DNA of 64,000 nt from Setomelanomma holmii (Eukaryota > Ascomycota > Dothideomycetes > Pleosporales > Phaeosphaeriaceae): assembly GCA_010015745.1 (NCBI GenBank), contig ML978162.1, positions 372,001 through 436,000 of the forward strand. Reading direction: 5' to 3'. A model generated the notes under the pieces. It made no database searches. It was not told the DNA's origin and saw only the letters and a program-made list of their open reading frames with translations. Positions within the stretch are counted from its first letter, which is position 1. Every line of letters starts with the position of its first letter. Positions 12,639-23,724 of this stretch are shown in pieces. Position numbers and translations under genes: made by a program.

Positions 12639-13222
12639 GTCGCTGATACCTCGCGTAGGACTAGGGATGTTGGGGTTTTGTATACTTCCAGGCCGCATCA
12701 ACGCGTTGTTCGGTTTTGCAAGCTGGCGGAGTGCTGCTGATTCGGGGCTTCACTACTTGGCAGGGCGTTCTGGAAAAGCGGAATTTCATAGCTGTAGTCA
12801 CCTTTCCTATTCGTCACTTTTTCACCTTTCTTGCGATTCAGTTGCGGACTGTACAGTATGGGTAGCGTCGTTTTGGTAGTATTTGTTTAATACACACTTT
12901 ATCGCAAGACTGTTCGAAGCTGTACAGGAGCTGCCGTGGGACTCTTTTCATATTTGCTTCCGCGCATGTGCTACTGAACAACCTCGACCTCCATTGATCG
13001 ATATAGACGCAGATTCGAAGCGCCGAGCTTGGTATATGCGAGTAGTTGCAAGGTCGCCGCCACTACGACACTCATCTCGTCGCATTGCGTCAAGCTACCG
13101 ATTCAGCCTCAAATATAAACCCCGTCCATACAGTGTCCACACCATCCACAATCTTTATCGCAAAGACCAAAGTCGTCGCCCTTCTCTGAATCGAGATTCG
13201 GATAGTAAGGGTGCTTGAAAGC
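12639..13222. other. Intergenic region between convergent Stu1-like and C2H2 genes
   Basis: About 580 bases lie between the ends of two convergent genes and should hold both 3' untranslated regions. The ORFs here are small and unrecognisable. I see nothing else. Confidence 0.45.
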
Positions 13223-13756
13223 CTAAGTGCAGCCGCGAAAGCCGTAGCCGTCATAGCTACCTGCGCCATTCTGCGAAGACTTTGACTTGCTCTTGGTTTT
13301 AGTCTTTGCGCCAGCGGGGACGAATGCGATTCCAACTCTCAATGGATTAGTGGCTGTGCCGTGCGCATGGGTCTCAGCATCAATTGGCAAGATGGAGATC
13401 TATGATACATGTCAGGGCCAGCACTACTCAAGCGCACGATGGAAAGAAATGTCGGAAGTTACACATACTTGCTTCGCGTCCCAAGCCGCGGCGTTCTTGT
13501 GATGCGTCTTTCCCTTCTCGTGTCCTGCTACAGCCCGCCTCTCGCCAAACGTCCTGTTACACGGCTCACATTTGAACATAGTGTCGTGAGCTGATGCGTC
13601 ACGGTGCATCTCCATTGCAAGCTGGCTGCAGAATCGAAGATCGCATTTGCGACATGTATGGGGGACGGCGAGGCTGAGCTTCTTGGTGCTGGTGTGCTGG
13701 TTCCGCACTGTCTTGGAGGCAAAGTGCCGTGAGCAGATGGGGCACTGTGTGGCCAT
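13223..13756 (-). CDS. Small C2H2 zinc-finger protein
   Basis: Exons 13756-13469 and 13399-13223 join over a 69-nt intron (GTATGT donor, ATAG acceptor) to encode 154 residues. Near the N terminus is an incomplete finger (CPICSRHF with only one well-placed histidine). Two fuller C2H2-like fingers of the form CxxC-x12-H-x5-H follow, at about residues 34-56 and 62-84. The C terminus is a Lys/Ser tail ending in Gly/Tyr-rich residues. Spacing of five residues between the two histidines resembles the U1-like or matrin-type fingers found in RNA- and DNA-binding proteins. No nuclear partner or target can be named. The start is the first methionine before the first CxxC pair. Confidence 0.8.
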
Positions 13757-14219
13757 GATGGAGTCCTAGATGTCTTCGTTGGTTCCAAGATGCAGTTGTT
13801 GACCGTGACCTTATGTAGCCCCGATATCTCGAGATCGAGGCATTTGAGGAGTGGTGAGTGGTGAAGGTGACACAAGATGCGGGCACGTATGTACAGCCTA
13901 CCTTCGTGGCAATGCAATGGCCAATAGCACTCCAATTTTTGAAACATTGAATCGAGACTCTCCGCGAATCAGGCGCCAGGGCAACAATGCAAGCATGAAT
14001 TTTGATATTGTGAAAGTTCTGATATGTTAAGGACCCATCGTATACGACTTATGTGAAGCTGTAGTGAACTCCAAGGTACGTGTATGGTATGAATTTCTAA
14101 AACCAAAGTACCCCTGTAATTCTCAGCACACATTACTTCAAAGCTTCCTGCGCCACGATTTAGCGCTTCATAGTTTGCCTCATAGTTCTTGCACTGTGCA
14201 TACCCGGCATCTAGTACTT
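13757..14219. other. Intergenic region between C2H2 and glyoxalase-fold genes
   Basis: About 460 bases lie between two minus-strand genes. They should hold the C2H2 promoter and the 3' end of the glyoxalase-fold gene. I see no supported gene or repeat. Confidence 0.45.
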
Positions 14220-14588
14220 TCACTCCTTTCCCTGACAAAACGTAATCCTATTCCCAAACGGATCAAAGACCGCCATCTCCTCCGACCCCGGCGCCGGGCC
14301 CTCCTCAACCCCCGGCCTCAAATATTTATACTCTTTTGCCCCCAGCTCAGCATGATACGCCGCTAGTCCCTTCATTGGCACTCGCACATGAATGCCGGGG
14401 CTGCCATCACCGTGATGCTCGCTGAGATGCAGCACCAGCCCGTCGCGTGAGATTTGGCGATATAAAGGCCCCTCGGACTTGTGATCCCAATCGATTGTGA
14501 AGCCAAGGTAGTTGAGGTAGAATTCGTCGGCTTTGTGGATGTCGAAGATACGGAGGATGGGGACGACGGAGTGGAATTCGATGGCCAT
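14220..14588 (-). CDS. Glyoxalase/bleomycin-resistance-fold (VOC) protein
   Basis: This single-exon gene encodes 122 residues covering one complete vicinal-oxygen-chelate domain. It opens with the typical beta strand and helix (VVPILRIFDIHKADEFYLNY, residues 8-27). It has a central histidine-rich strand (LVLHLSEHHGD) and ends with a strand characteristic of the fold (AVFDPFGNRITF). Family members of this size include drug-binding proteins, fosfomycin/bleomycin-type resistance proteins and small metal-dependent lyases or dioxygenases. The sequence alone does not tell which. Proximity to the ABC transporter gene downstream of it in the window may be coincidental, because about 400 bases separate them and both are transcribed separately from the minus strand. 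Confidence 0.88.
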   Translation of the reverse strand: MAIEFHSVVPILRIFDIHKADEFYLNYLGFTIDWDHKSEGPLYRQISRDGLVLHLSEHHGDGSPGIHVRVPMKGLAAYHAELGAKEYKYLRPGVEEGPAPGSEEMAVFDPFGNRITFCQGKE

Positions 14589-14992
14589 GACGAATGGTTG
14601 ATGAACCAGACGACGGCTTATTCAAACTAGATTGTCTAGAGGCGAAGCTCTCCTCTTTGTGAGGGGCCGCCAAATGTAATTCTCGCCAGGCTGCAGAGTT
14701 GATGGGCCTGCATTGATACGGGATCACGTGGGGTTACCCCGCTTACATATACGAGAAATGCGAAAGCGTCAGATAGTACGGCAGCTATTCGTCTATCCAC
14801 AACTACGATATGGCATGTCTGGTTCAGGCCCTGACCTAGAGTTGTTATGCAGAGATGAGTGCTGTACATTGTTGGTATGCGAAGGAAAACCTGTTAAGAC
14901 AGGAAATTGGAATGAAAGAGATGCCAGTAAACTTGACAATCGCGAAGTCGCTGAATTCCCTAAGACCTGCATCGTAATGAAGCGGAGGAAGG
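14589..14992. other. Intergenic region between the glyoxalase-fold gene and the ABC transporter
   Basis: About 400 bases lie between two minus-strand genes. They should contain the promoter of the glyoxalase-fold gene and the 3' untranslated region of the transporter. I see no repeat or additional gene. Confidence 0.45.
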
Positions 14993-17900
14993 CTATAGAT
15001 CCAGAGCCTGAGCTTGACACTACAGTATGTGTTAGCATTGGCACGCACACCGGAGTCAGAGTTGGCTTGACACTTACCATCTGCCAATACACCCCTCTCC
15101 TCCTGAGCAGACTCTGATGATCTCCTCTCTCTAGTACCTTTCCACTACCCAGCACGAAGATCACATCCGCCTTCTGAATCGTGGCCAAGCGATGCGCAAC
15201 CGCAATGACTGTGCGACCAACATCGCCTGCAGCCCGCTCGATCGCTTCTTGCACCAATTTCTCGGACTCGCTATCCAGGGACGATGTCGCTTCGTCAAGG
15301 AGTAGGAGTTTTGGCTTTCGTAGTAATGCTCTCGCAAGAGATAGACGTTGCTTCTGTCCACCTGAAAGCGACATACCCTTAGGGCCTAGTTGTGTATTGT
15401 ACGACTCAGGCAGCGAGGTGATGAAGTCGTGAAGTTGAGCGTCGCGACAAGCGGCTTCGATTTCATCGTCTGATGCCGTATCAACAGACAGCGCAACGTT
15501 TTCGCGGATCGTCCCTTCGTAGAGTGTGGGCTCTTGTGCCACAAGACTGAGTTGTGCACGGTATGATGAAGGTGAGAGCGATGTTATATCCTGGTCATTG
15601 TACAGAATAGTGCCGTGAGTCGCGTCATAGAAGCGTTCCAAAAGAGAGATGGTTGTAGATTTACCGCAACCCTGAGACGACATTAGACCGTAATATACTT
15701 GGTGAATGATGTGTGGGTGCTTACCGTTGCTCCCACCAGTGCCGCGAATTGTCCTGGTTCTACCTTCAAATTGAGGTTGGAAAGCACTGGTACATCGCGT
15801 GATTTGTATGCAAAGTCAACGTCCCGGAACTCGACACTGACGCCTTCATTGGTCTCGCGGGGCTCCAAGGTCTTTTCGTCTTGCTGGCTCTTGGTCTTGC
15901 GCATGCTGATAATCCTGTTCGCAGCGCCCGCAGCTTGTGCCATGGTTGGTGCGATGGAGAACCATATACCAGCTGCAACTGCTCCGAAAACTGCCAGTGA
16001 TCAATTTCTGTATCTTATCATACTTTGCGTGAAGTCCGACTTACTGATACCCATGTAGACAATGAAAAACTTGACAATATCGTATTCGCGCCTGGCGAGA
16101 AGTGTCCCGCCGTACCAGAACGCCAAGGCCATACATGCTAGGTCGACGCTATCACTTGCTGCGAACACGATTGTCCCATACTTGGCGTCCTTAAATGTCT
16201 GCTTGACATGGCCCTGAAGTAGGGTATTGTAACGGTCAGTGATGGAATCTTCCATGATGAGACTCAACACTGTGCGGAATGCTCCAACAGCCTCTGCAGC
16301 GAACTGGCTGCTTTCTTCGAAAATTTTGGCGTTATCCTTTTCGAACTGCTTCTCTATGCGCACACGGACATAGCCTGCTACAAGGATAAGTGGCATGGCA
16401 GAGAAGACGCCAACGAGAGTCAGCTTCCAGCCATAAACGAAAGCGATGATTATGCTGCCGACCAGGTTGACTACCGCGATGAAAGCAAAGGACATCTCGG
16501 TACCAATGAGCTGCTGCAGTTGCTCGCAATCCGTGCTTAATTTGGAAGTCAGTGATCCAGGACTGTGATTTGTGTCGTCGAAGAAAGAGATTCGTTTCTG
16601 AATCATGTTGCTGAGATACTCCTGACGGTAGTAGCTCTTCACAGCAACAGAGATGAGGTGGCCTGCAATGCCTATGATAAAATAGGCGGCACCGACACCT
16701 GCTGCTACAACACCGAACATGCCTGCGTAGAAGTTGCCTTCGGACCTCAGGCGATCTCCGGTGAAGGTAAAGACGTTCATGAGCTTGGCGAAAATGTATG
16801 CTTGAATCGGGTATACAGCTCCAGCGCCCAAGACACCGATAATGCCGATGGTGTAGAGCGCCCAATGATGACGTTGTTCGTACATGAGTCGACCGAAGCT
16901 GTTTACTATACCAGTAGGCTTGAACTCTGATTCCTGTTCGGAGGTGTGACTGGCAGTATCGTGCTCAATGTACTTCTCAGTGTCGACAGTGGAGGTCTTT
17001 TGGAGAGGTGCTTCTGCCATACCCTCTTCCTCTGCGTCTATGGTGAGATTCTGAGCAGTGACCAAGCCGCGATAAACACCTATCTCGAGCTTTAGAAGCT
17101 CATCGTGGGTTCCTTGCTCCACGAGTTGGCCTTGGCGTAGCACGACAATCTTATCTGCTCTTCTGATAGTGGACAGACGATGAGCGATGACAATTGTGGT
17201 TCGGTTCTTCGATACTCGATCAAGAGCTTGCTGAACAATGCGCTCTGTTCGGACATCGATGGCGCTAGTGGCTTCGTCGAGAATGAGGATGGGAGGTTGC
17301 TTGATGATACTCCGTGCAATGGCGATCCGCTGGCGTTGACCGCCAGACAATTTGATACCGCTTTCTCCAACTAGTGTCTCGTAGCCGTCTGGAAGTCGAG
17401 TGATGAACTCCTCGGCGTAAGCCTCGCGACATGCTTCCTCGACCATCTTCATCTTCTCTTCCTTTGGCAAGTCTTGGTATTGTGTGCCGCAAAGACCAAA
17501 GACGACGTTGTTGTATAGCGTATCGTTGAACAGAAACGGCTCTTGCTGGACCAGACCAATCTGTGAACGCCACCATTTGAGGTCGACATCTTGCAGGTTT
17601 CTGCCGCCGATCTTTACAGCTCCTGTACATGTGGTCGGTCCAAGATCGACGGGTTTTTCCTTGGCTTTGTCTGCGGGTTGTTCTGAAGCATTGGAGGAAA
17701 ACAGCTTTTGGTTCTGGTCCTTCTTCTCGCCCTGTCTCTTGAACCACGATTTCTTTGCCGTAGCCTTTGAAGTTGATGATACTTCTTCTGTCGTTTTCTC
17801 TGTGACCGGAATCGCAATTGTCCCAAGCAGCTCATACCATCTTTGGACCAGCCCAACAACCGTGGACTTGCCTGAGCCTGAAGGGCCGACGATGGCCGTC

Positions 17901-19426
17901 ACCTTACCAGCTTCAAAGTCCAAATCCAGACCACGTAGAACGGGGACGTTCGGTCGACTTGGGTACGAAAAAGCTACGTTCTTAAACGTGATAGCGGTGT
18001 CAGCGTTGACATCTGGGTCTCTGAGGCCTGAGACACACGGCGATGGAGCATCAATGGTCTCAAAGAGTTCATTCGCAGCTGAAGCAGCTTTGGTGATTGC
18101 GATGATCGGGCCTGCGAGACGTCCTATATTTTGTACCGCCATCACTGGGGGAAGAGCATACCATTAGTATCATTCATACGGCTTCGACGCGAGTAGTCTA
18201 CTTACTGACTGAGAAGAGGACCACGACTATCGAGCCGACGTTAGGAAGTTTGCCTTCGAGAACCTGCTTGATGCCGAACCAGAACGTAATCGCGAACGTG
18301 CCGTACATCGCGACCATTGACGGAGATATCATCAGGCCGAGTAAAGGTGCCGCCCTCCTCTCATTTTCAGCAGCCTTAGTCAAAATTGCCTCGTGCTGCC
18401 TTGCCAACTTGGCCTCGGCGCCAAACGCAACCACCACGCGTACAGAAGAGAACATCTCAAATGCCAGTGAAGCTGCATCCCCATGATATTTCTCGGTAAT
18501 CTTGTGTATCTTAAAGAAGGGTGGTATTATCGTACCGTAAACGACCAGGATGAAGGGGAGTGACGTAGAAGCCACCAGTGTCAACAGCCAACCTTTGACG
18601 AAGGAGACAACGTACAGTCCAATTGTGAAGGCGAGCGACTGAAACATCATCGAGAAATGCTGTGAGATTGCGAGTTGAACGGTATTCGACGAGGTTGTAA
18701 TTCGTGTCGAGACTTTGCCAGGACTGATTTTGTCGATTTCGCTGACGGGCTGGGCGAAGAGCGCACGAAGGTAAGCTAGGCGAAACGCGGCGGAGATACG
18801 GAGACCACTGATACGGATTGAGAGCTAACGGTACGTGTCAGTGTCGCTCGGCTAAGAGGCAATGCATGAGCCTACCATGGCAATGTACGACAAGACGAAC
18901 TTGCCGATGAAGAGATACACGATGAAAAGGGATAATCTGTTGATCTCTGCTTGGAACTCCTTCTGTGTAGTCGTTGAGCCGGGAAGAAAGTAGTCGGTGA
19001 AAGTGCTCGCCAATTGACCTACGCCGCAGTCAGCGATGAAATTGGCATCCATGACAGGTCGGGACTCACCAAAGACGACGTTCATCAAGGGAATGGCAAT
19101 ACCTGACCCGATTGATGTCAAGCAGCAGGCGACAACCAAAAAGTAGTCGAGTGTCGTGCCATACGTGAAGACTCTCTGGCAAATTTGTTTAGTGCACTTC
19201 CCAGCCTATGAAGTATGCAAGTACTCACGAAATAGCTAGCCATGCCCCCAGGAGGAGAGTTCTTCTCAGCCGTCTCGTCATCCTGGCCTGAAACAGACTT
19301 CTGGATGGGAGCACCCCTCAGTTTTCCGTAGTCGATGACTTGTGCTTGACCAGCCACTACCACTGCCTCTAGATTGGCAGTAGCCGCAGGCGGCGCTGGT
19401 GGTTTGGAACTGATGTTAGTAGCCAT
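14993..19426 (-). CDS. ABCB-type (P-glycoprotein-like) multidrug ABC transporter
   Basis: This is a full-size exporter of the plasma membrane that should pump hydrophobic compounds or peptides using ATP. Eight exons (19426-19229, 19175-19070, 19018-18876, 18824-18206, 18144-16045, 15990-15725, 15671-15078, 15019-14993) give exactly 1,350 residues. The order is TMD1-NBD1-TMD2-NBD2. NBD1 has Walker A GPSGSGKST near residue 443, a Q-loop (QIGLVQQEP), signature LSGGQRQR and Walker B ILILDEATS. NBD2 has Walker A GATGCGKST, rebuilt across an intron near residue 1147, then LSGGQKQR and LLLLDEATS. Both H-loops (AHRLST, AHRLAT) are present. An insert of about 70 charged residues sits in NBD1 between Walker A and the Q-loop. 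All catalytic motifs are intact. The substrate cannot be told from sequence. Confidence 0.95.
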
Positions 19427-20542
19427 CAGTATGAAGAGGAAAAAGTGTTGCTGAATTCGAAAGCGTGCTGATGTCTGGAATACACCAGTTGTGTGGGAAA
19501 ACTTGTATTAGTACAGGAACCAAAAATGGGTGCCTGATGAGGTTGCTCCTGCCGAGCATCGACTGTCAAAGATTCGGCAATCACTTTTACAACATCGGTT
19601 CTCTAAAATTCGCACATCCGGTGCCGAAACGGCAGCAAAGATAGCGCTGGTAAATGAGAGTAGGGAAATGAGATCGAATCCCCGACGATATGCATCGTGG
19701 CTCATATGACAGTCGCGTGGCCAAAGTAGAGGACCTTAGAAGCTCTTGACTTGTAGGCGAGCTGCGCTAGTCGCGTTCCTTCCCGATTGGGGGACCTTCT
19801 GCGAACTTAAAGGAGACCGTGCAATTCCCATCAGAGGCCAGAAATAGTTCCAATGGAGGGAGGTATCGATTGATACTTTCTTCCCCATGGTGACTGCTCC
19901 AGAAGACGAATTGCAACAACGATAGAGAATTTATTTGGGAAAGCTGTCATGTTGCTTCACTGCTGCCAATTCGTTAGCGCACGGACATCGGCGGTCGAAG
20001 TGCCGACCCACTTGGCGTCCGTCGCACCTCATCTATGTTTGTACATCAAACCTCCATACCTCGAAGGCAAGGCGAGCAACACCATGGTTTCGGATCGGAA
20101 TTTATCGTAACCGATGGATGAATTGGGTGCTTCAAGGAAAGAGTCGTGCACTGCATCTCGATACCAGTCGTTCGGAGTGCTGAGATCATTCCCTTTTGGG
20201 CGAATTGCACGGCCAAGAAATCTACCATTCCTTTGGGCCGCCTGACCTACTTTGACGACAATTGTACGGAAGCACCACGGTATACGGCGTACGCAGGACT
20301 GTTCCTTTAACTGCTCAAGATCGCAGGGATAAACAACACAGGCGCCTGGCCACATCTGGCAATCGGTTTACTGCTCTGCGGCTGCAAAGTCACCCCAAAA
20401 GGATTATTGGAATCAATTTAGAGAGGAAGAGTCACCTGTCTGTGGATGCGACCAGTCCTCAAGGATTGTGGAGTCTGCGCCGATACATAAAGAAGTCGCC
20501 GTGGTTGGCAACAGACGATTCGAACTTCAGGAAACCTCAAGA
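19427..20542. other. Divergent promoter region between ABC transporter and F-box gene
   Basis: About 1.1 kb lies between the starts of two divergent genes. It should hold both promoters. GC-rich CGG/CCG triplets occur around 19615-19635, as at many zinc-cluster factor targets, but no clear paired site can be assigned. I see no gene. Confidence 0.45.
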
Positions 20543-21884
20543 ATGTCACAACAACGATACTCACCGCCCCGCGGCATGAGGTATGTCGCAAGACTCCCAG
20601 ACTCGGATTCAGAAGAGGAACAATTTCCTGTGACAACAAGCATACCAACAACCGGTTCCACAACACCATCCATCCTCTTACGCCCCGACATCCCCACAGA
20701 AATCCATCTCTGCATAGCCGACCACCTCTCCCACGCTTCGCTCGCCTGTCTGACCCTGACCTGCAAGACCCTGCTCCAGATCCACGGCACTGCATCCTGG
20801 ACCTGGCTCAAAGCCTTCTACGACCGGCCCGAATTCCTCCTCCTTTTCGAGCGGGACTTTCCCGAACACTATCTCAAATCCCACCACGACACCAAACTCT
20901 CGCGCCGCCTTCCACTGAAGAAGGGCCAATTTGGCTACAGCTCAACAGGGAGTTATAGAGTTCTATCTCGCTTTGGCCCATATATTGTTTGGGACCAAGT
21001 CGTGCTTGCCTTGAAGCGCGATCGATACGGTGAAAAGCACGGCATTGGACTAGATGTGTTCGACTTCAAATCTACTCGCACAACACCAACGGACGCATTA
21101 ACACCTCCCGTTGTGTCTGACATAACAATCTACTTCAGTATGTCCGCACGTATCAACTGCTCCAGAGTCCTCCTGCGCGTCGAATACCTCATTGCCGCCA
21201 AAGAAGGCGACATATCACTCACAACACTGAAAAGTCTGAACATGAACTTATGCCGGCACACAGGCACAGCATCACGCAGTTCGCCGTGGTACGTGAATTC
21301 CAAGTATGAGATGTACATAGGACACCTACTGATCTCGAACACCAATTTCCAGGTATGATAACACGCTCGCGAAACAGCTCAGCGCGCGGAACTACACCAC
21401 AAACCCTCCAGACCTGGATTCAGACAGGGAAGTCTTGCACCAGCTCCTCGCTGACCAGACGCCCGAGAACTTGAGCGGGAATTGCAGTCTTTGCATGACG
21501 GATTGGTCCGTCGCTTCAGTCACACTTCTACCTTCTCCAGCTCCTCCACCACCACCTCCGGCTGAGCCGTCAATCGGGAAAACTCGGTTCCCCTTCCTCT
21601 CCCGCTCCCCATCTTCCCCGGCAACCCCAGCACAACAGCCCGCAGCCAGACAAGCGTGGCGCATAACTACATGGCAGAACCTCGGCTCGTGTAACTCGCC
21701 ATACGTCGAGCGTGATCCGGGAAACGAGATTTGGAAAGCGTTTGCCGGGGGTTCGGGAGGCTATGCGCATTTGGTACGCGTGCTTAAGTATCCGAGGGGA
21801 TGTGTTAGGGAGGCATTTGAGGGGAGTGAAGATGAGGAGGTGAGATATGGGAAGAGGTTGGTTGAGATTGAAGGTCAAGTGTAG
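20543..21884 (+). CDS. F-box-domain protein
   Basis: Exons 20543-21288 and 21353-21884 (64-nt intron, GTACGT donor, TTTCCAG acceptor) encode 425 residues. The start at 20543 is the first true ATG of the frame; upstream codons lack one. A Leu-rich F-box-like segment beginning LRPDIPTEIHLCIADHL lies at about residues 45-85. F-box proteins dock on Skp1 and carry substrates to SCF ubiquitin ligases. The rest has no recognisable substrate-binding repeats. A CxxC pair (NCSLCMTDW) sits after the intron, and a Pro/Ser-rich stretch lies near residue 310. The gene is convergent with the rhodanese gene, with only about 105 bases between stops. Target proteins cannot be predicted. Confidence 0.82.
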
Positions 21885-21989
21885 GATTAGTCTGATTCTG
21901 GATTGAACATACTTGGAGGTGTAGCGCATGTACATCGAATGTATTTATCACATCCCAAGCACTAACTTTCATGGCTTATAATGTAATGC

Positions 21990-22833
21990 CTATTGTCTCT
22001 TCAGTCCATCCACGCCCTCCGGGTACGGGACGCCACCCTGCGCGCCTAGATCCTCTTCTCCACTATCCCCCTTGCCCCTCACCGGCTTCGTCTCTTGAAC
22101 CGGAAATTGTGCCTCGCCCTTGCCACCAGGCTCATTCGGCGTCTTTGTCCCCGGCCCACCACGCTTCTCCCAGTCCAGCCAACTGCCAGGATACTCGCCG
22201 ACATTCTTGTACCCAGCCTGTCTCGCCAACCCAGCCATCGCCCTTGACCTTACGCCCGCTTTACAAAAAAACACGACTTCCTTGTCCGCCGGCGGTTTCG
22301 CGAATCCAAATCTATCCAAGAACTCCTCCTCATCTAACATCAGCGCATCAGGCTGGCTCGTAACCGGGATGTTGATCGCTGTGGGGATCGTGTTCTTCTC
22401 AAACTCGTGGGGTTCGCGGACGTCGATCAAAAGGCGGGAGGAAGAAGGGGTTTCGAGGATTGCGAGGACCTGTGGGTGGATGAGTGGTGAGTATTTGTAA
22501 GAGGTGTGAGAGGGATAGGAAGGGGGAACGTACGTCTTCGAAGCTGTAAACCTTATTCTTGCTTGCTTCTGTGGCTATGCCTCTTCTTTGTCCATATCCC
22601 GTTCTCGACTGTACTGGGATTGGAATGGGTTGTAGTTTTGCACTTCCTGTGCCGAATTGCTGAGTCCATCTTGCTACGCCATCGAAGTGATTCCTTGCTG
22701 AATTTTGTGACTGTGAGAGAGATTCCACGCCTAGTATTCTCGATGCGTGGAGTTGCAGTTGTGCGGTAGGTTGTTTGAGCAGAGCTGTGTATGTTCGCGT
22801 TATCGAGGCAAGGAAGTTGGGTTTGGACGCCAT
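21990..22833 (-). CDS. Rhodanese-domain sulfurtransferase, probably mitochondrial
   Basis: Exons 22833-22534 and 22469-21990 join over a 64-nt intron to encode 259 residues. A single rhodanese domain covers about residues 95-210, beginning YSFEDVLAILE and LLIDVREPHEF. The active-site loop FFCKAGVRSRA carries the catalytic cysteine and the arginine that follows it, so the protein should transfer sulfane sulfur, for example from thiosulfate to an acceptor thiol. The N-terminal 90 residues are rich in Ser, Arg, Gln and Thr and nearly lack acidic residues, as in mitochondrial targeting sequences. Yeast relatives of this single-domain type (Rdl1/Rdl2) act in mitochondria. The C-terminal tail is Gly/Lys/Pro-rich. 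Confidence 0.9.
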
Positions 22834-23724
22834 TGTAGCGTTTGTGGTGATTGTGAGGTGAATCCGGACGCTGTGTTACTTTGGCGGGTCTAAAGTGGGT
22901 GTGTTCGGCGTGTGGCGTGAACAGCAGTAGACTTCATGTCTTGGATGACGATATGAGCTCGTGCTCGGCTATGTCCGCTTTATCGCCGACGTCATGCTTC
23001 GCGAACACCCACGTGCGCATGCACGCTAAGCCCTGCCAACCGGTCGCGAATTCTTAAGACAGAACATCTTGAGATTTGCTGATTCTCAACTTAAAACGCA
23101 GCCTATCTGGACTAATCTGCTTATTCACCCATCGAACGCATGCTTGGTTTCAAGTGCGCGAAAGTAAAGGCCTGGCATGGGTATAGATGTGCTCCATTCG
23201 TCTAATGTATTCGTCATCCATAACTTTTCCATGCCTCCACCACTCCCTTGTCGTAATCGGACTACTCCAGAGAACTTGGTCGCAGCCAGAGCACAGAAGA
23301 CATGTCCCGCACAGTTATACCTTCTGTTCCCATTCCCATTGCCCACCAAGATCCGTCTCACCACGGCCCAGCAGGGGTATCATCCCGTCCATCCATCCAT
23401 CAATCACCTTCCCAGCGCAAAACAAAGCACACGCAAAGATCCACAAAGCAGCAAATTGGTATATTTCTTTTTGCGCCGAGGGGGAATCATTCACGAATCC
23501 ACAAAACGCCCGGAAATACAAATAGAGCCGTACAAGCGCAGAACAAGAAAGAGAAAGGACAGCAAGTAACAAGCAGGCAGCCGCGCAAGGCTTTTAGATA
23601 TTCGCCGATATAAGATTGGGTATAATTCTTTTGTCGTCGCCTAGGCAGACCGGACACAAAACGCGTAGCTGGGTATTGTTCGTAAGACCGGTACAAGGAG
23701 TAGTAGTTCGAAATGGTGTATCAT
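22834..23724. other. Intergenic region between rhodanese and KH-protein genes
   Basis: About 890 bases lie between two minus-strand genes. They should contain the rhodanese promoter and the 3' untranslated region of the KH-protein gene. Reading frames on the plus strand here show no family features. I see nothing else. Confidence 0.45.

Noticed and set aside
13400..19426. Resistance or metabolite cluster of glyoxalase-fold protein and ABC transporter
   Set aside because: There is no biosynthetic core enzyme nearby, the genes are separately transcribed, and the neighbours are housekeeping.
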